A stretch of DNA of 48,628 bases from positions 1 through 48,628 of the forward strand of contig JAJXZR010000002.1 in the NCBI GenBank assembly GCA_021779915.1, written 5' to 3'. This document shows, in pieces, positions 46,689-48,628 of the stretch (position 1 is its first letter; each line of letters starts with the position of its first letter). The position numbers and the translations under genes were made by a program. The stretch is from a bacterium (GTDB taxonomy: Bacteria; Patescibacteriota; Minisyncoccia; CAIUEV01). The notes under the pieces were generated by a model that was given only the letters and a program-made list of their open reading frames with translations, was not told the origin of the DNA and made no database searches.

Positions 46689-47640
46689 ACAGAAAAAATT
46701 TACCTTTAGTTTCAAATGAAATTGCTCCAATGCCTAGCGCTAAAGAAACAAGACTTATAAAAGCCGTAATTTCATAATGCTTCCAACCTTTATCGAGAAG
46801 ACTGTGATGAAAATGAAGCCTATCGTTCCCAATAGTGGGAGATTTTCCTTGGGCTATTCTTTTAGCAGAGACAAAAAGAAAATCAATCAGGGGAAATCCA
46901 AAAATTAGGGCAGTAGTAGCAATTTTCCCGCCTGAGTAAATTGATATTACGGCAATAATAAAACCAATAATCCAGACACCGGAAGAGCCAAGAAACACAC
47001 GGGCGGGATAAAAATTAAAATAAAGGAAACCCAGGGTTATTCCTGATAAAATCAAGCATAAAAGAGATGTGTTCGGTTGATTTACAATAGACGTGGCGCT
47101 TAAAATAGAAAGAACCAACAGATTGATGACGCTAATACTTCCTGCTAATCCGTCAACCCCATCAAACCAATTTAAGGAATTAATCACAATAATTATCCAG
47201 AGATAGGCGGATAGTATTGAAAGCCAGGCAGGGAAAAAGAAAACTTCACCCCAGGGAAGGCGTATGTGATTGATAGTGTCGCCGACAAAAACCGCTAGAC
47301 TTGCGGCACAAAGCTGAAAAATAAGCTGTTTTTTCCAGCTCAAACTGCTTAAATCATCTACAAATCCTCCGACAAACAGAATTATTATTCCCAAAATTAA
47401 ACTCCAAAAATCTTTAGGTAATAAAAATCCCTCGATTAAATATTGAAAAAATGAGAGAGATGTAATAAATAAGATACCAACAATTAATCCACCCCAGCGT
47501 TTATTTTTCTTGTATTGCTTAAGAACTTTGCTATTCGGGAGAATCTTGTTTTTTAGGTAAAATAGGCAATAAAAAACTGCAACAGAAAAAAATAGAGGCA
47601 GAAAAAACAAAACAAAAGCCTCTATCTGAAAATTATTCAT
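46615..47640 (-). CDS. WecA/MraY-type polyprenyl-phosphate glycosyl-1-phosphate transferase
   Basis: GGFVDDLSSLSWKKQL, NSLNWFDGVDGLAGS, DRLHFHHSLLDKGW. Confidence 0.92.
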   Translation of the reverse strand: MNNFQIEAFVLFFLPLFFSVAVFYCLFYLKNKILPNSKVLKQYKKNKRWGGLIVGILFITSLSFFQYLIEGFLLPKDFWSLILGIIILFVGGFVDDLSSLSWKKQLIFQLCAASLAVFVGDTINHIRLPWGEVFFFPAWLSILSAYLWIIIVINSLNWFDGVDGLAGSISVINLLVLSILSATSIVNQPNTSLLCLILSGITLGFLYFNFYPARVFLGSSGVWIIGFIIAVISIYSGGKIATTALIFGFPLIDFLFVSAKRIAQGKSPTIGNDRLHFHHSLLDKGWKHYEITAFISLVSLALGIGAISFETKGKFFLFIFLIAFFLFFAPRLRKLKHSREK

Positions 47641-47653
47641 AGGATGAAATTAT

Positions 47654-47935
47654 TTATTCGGCAGAACCCTTTTCTTTCCACTCTTTTTCTGCCTCATCTT
47701 CCATTTCTCTGAGTCGAGTGTAATAATCGGGGAATTCCGTGAGGTGGGCGAGGGCGATTTTTCCGGTGGTTAAAGGGTCATCGTTAGAAACATTAGTGAT
47801 GGGGTCGTGAGAACCATGTTCCAGTTCTACATCCATCCCCATTCGAAATTCTTCAACATCGAATTTAGACCAGTCGATTCCCAGTTTCTCGCCAATTTCT
47901 TTAGCTTCGTCGTAGATGAAATGTTTTTCAACCAT
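47654..47935 (-). CDS. Small conserved protein (DUF5661-like)
   Basis: FDVEEFRMGMDVELEHGSHDPITNVSNDDPLTTGKIALAHLTEFPDYYTRL. Confidence 0.75.
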   Translation of the reverse strand: MVEKHFIYDEAKEIGEKLGIDWSKFDVEEFRMGMDVELEHGSHDPITNVSNDDPLTTGKIALAHLTEFPDYYTRLREMEDEAEKEWKEKGSAE

Positions 47936-47978
47936 GGAAGATAATTAAAAATTAAAAGTGTAAAATTCAAAAAACACT

Positions 47979-48012
47979 GTCATCCCCGGCGTGTCGACCG
48001 AGGATGACACGT
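47979..48012. repeat. REP-like repeat, compact fused palindrome
   Basis: gtcatccccggcgtgtcgaccgaggatgacac. Confidence 0.8.
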
Positions 48013-48023
48013 TATTGTTTATT

Positions 48024-48473
48024 TCAATTTATCTCAACTACCCTCCCATTATCTTCCCTATTTATCAAAATAGAAACTTTTATGGGTTTTTTTAGATATT
48101 TAATATCCAAAATGCATTCCGGCCATTCCAGAAGAATAACTGAATTTTCCTCTTGCATAATTTCATTCCACCCAAGTTCTTCGAGATCGTTCATTTTTTT
48201 TAATCGATAACAGTCGAAGTGGTATATTTTTCCGACTTTTCCGGTTGAAGGGAAAACGCATTTGTAAACTCGAAAAACGTTAAAAGTTGGGCTTGTAATT
48301 TTAGATTTTATCTGGAGAGCCTTGGCAATTCCTCGGATAAAAACTGTCTTTCCTGCCCCTAAAATTCCGGAAAACAAAACCAATTCGCCACCTTTTAGGG
48401 TTTTTCCGAATTCATAGCCGAGTTTTTGAGTATATTTTGGGGAGGAGGAGAACATGGAAGGTATCATTTTCAA
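48024..48473 (-). CDS. tsaE: tRNA threonylcarbamoyladenosine biosynthesis protein TsaE
   Basis: LVLFSGILGAGKTVFIRGIAKAL, SPTFNVFRVY, IYHFDCYRL. Confidence 0.95.
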   Translation of the reverse strand: MKMIPSMFSSSPKYTQKLGYEFGKTLKGGELVLFSGILGAGKTVFIRGIAKALQIKSKITSPTFNVFRVYKCVFPSTGKVGKIYHFDCYRLKKMNDLEELGWNEIMQEENSVILLEWPECILDIKYLKKPIKVSILINREDNGRVVEIN

Positions 48474-48502
48474 TTTCTAATTCAAAAAATATCCTAAATA
48501 AA

Positions 48503-48628
48503 TTATTTTAATAATATCATTTTACGTGAATATATTTTCCCGGCAGTGCGCAAAGTATAAATATATACCCCAGAAGAAACTGTTCTATTATTATCATCTT
48601 TTCCATTCCATACAGCTCGATGTTCGCC
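48503..48628 (-). CDS. 3' end of a CDS with FlgD-Ig / T9SS type A sorting-domain-like C-terminus (truncated by window edge)
   Basis: Minus-strand translation GEHRAVWNGKDDNNRTVSSGVYIYTLRTAGKIYSRKMILLK-stop; not in the supplied ORF track. Confidence 0.75.
   Translation of the reverse strand, partial: GEHRAVWNGKDDNNRTVSSGVYIYTLRTAGKIYSRKMILLK

Noticed and set aside
1-48628. Alternative genetic code (UGA recoded)
   Set aside because: UGA appears as a normal stop at gene ends and core proteins read through without in-frame UGA; standard bacterial code fits.

Overview
The window looks like a ~48.6 kb chromosomal segment of a Candidate Phyla Radiation (Patescibacteria)-type bacterium. That lineage call is an inference from gene content and style, not a phylogenetic test. 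Core genes: a truncated S10 operon (tuf, rpsJ, rplC, rplD, rplW, rplB), rplJ-rplL, dprA, a primary sigma factor with a DksA-like gene, khpA-like KH gene, trxA, tsaE, and three tRNAs (Ser-CGA, Leu-TAG, Thr-TGT). Accessory content: (i) an aminoacyl-tRNA-synthetase-paralog island at 0.4-6 kb, consisting of an anticodon-domain-less AsnRS/AS-AR-like protein + S66/MccF-like peptidase + SAM methyltransferase operon, convergent with a tandem pair of AlaRS-like genes (one remodelled, one lacking the editing and C-Ala domains); (ii) a 6-11.6 kb accessory region of small membrane-protein modules with similar promoters and 3' elements, a DUF2178-like/XRE pair, a BRO-N protein and a MutH/Sau3AI-type restriction-modification pair; (iii) a monomeric [FeFe]-hydrogenase and an orphan porB; (iv) an array of VirB2/TrbC-like small pilin paralogs; (v) envelope glycan genes. 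The most unusual non-coding signal is a set of palindromic repeats. A ~40-nt double-hairpin element interrupts the T-loop of duplicated tRNA 3' ends downstream of both tRNA-Leu and tRNA-Thr. REP-like palindromes are nested inside other inverted repeats, and one lies in frame inside a coding sequence (encoding VIPAKAGTQ). All calls come from reading the sequence and the supplied ORF track; no searches were run.
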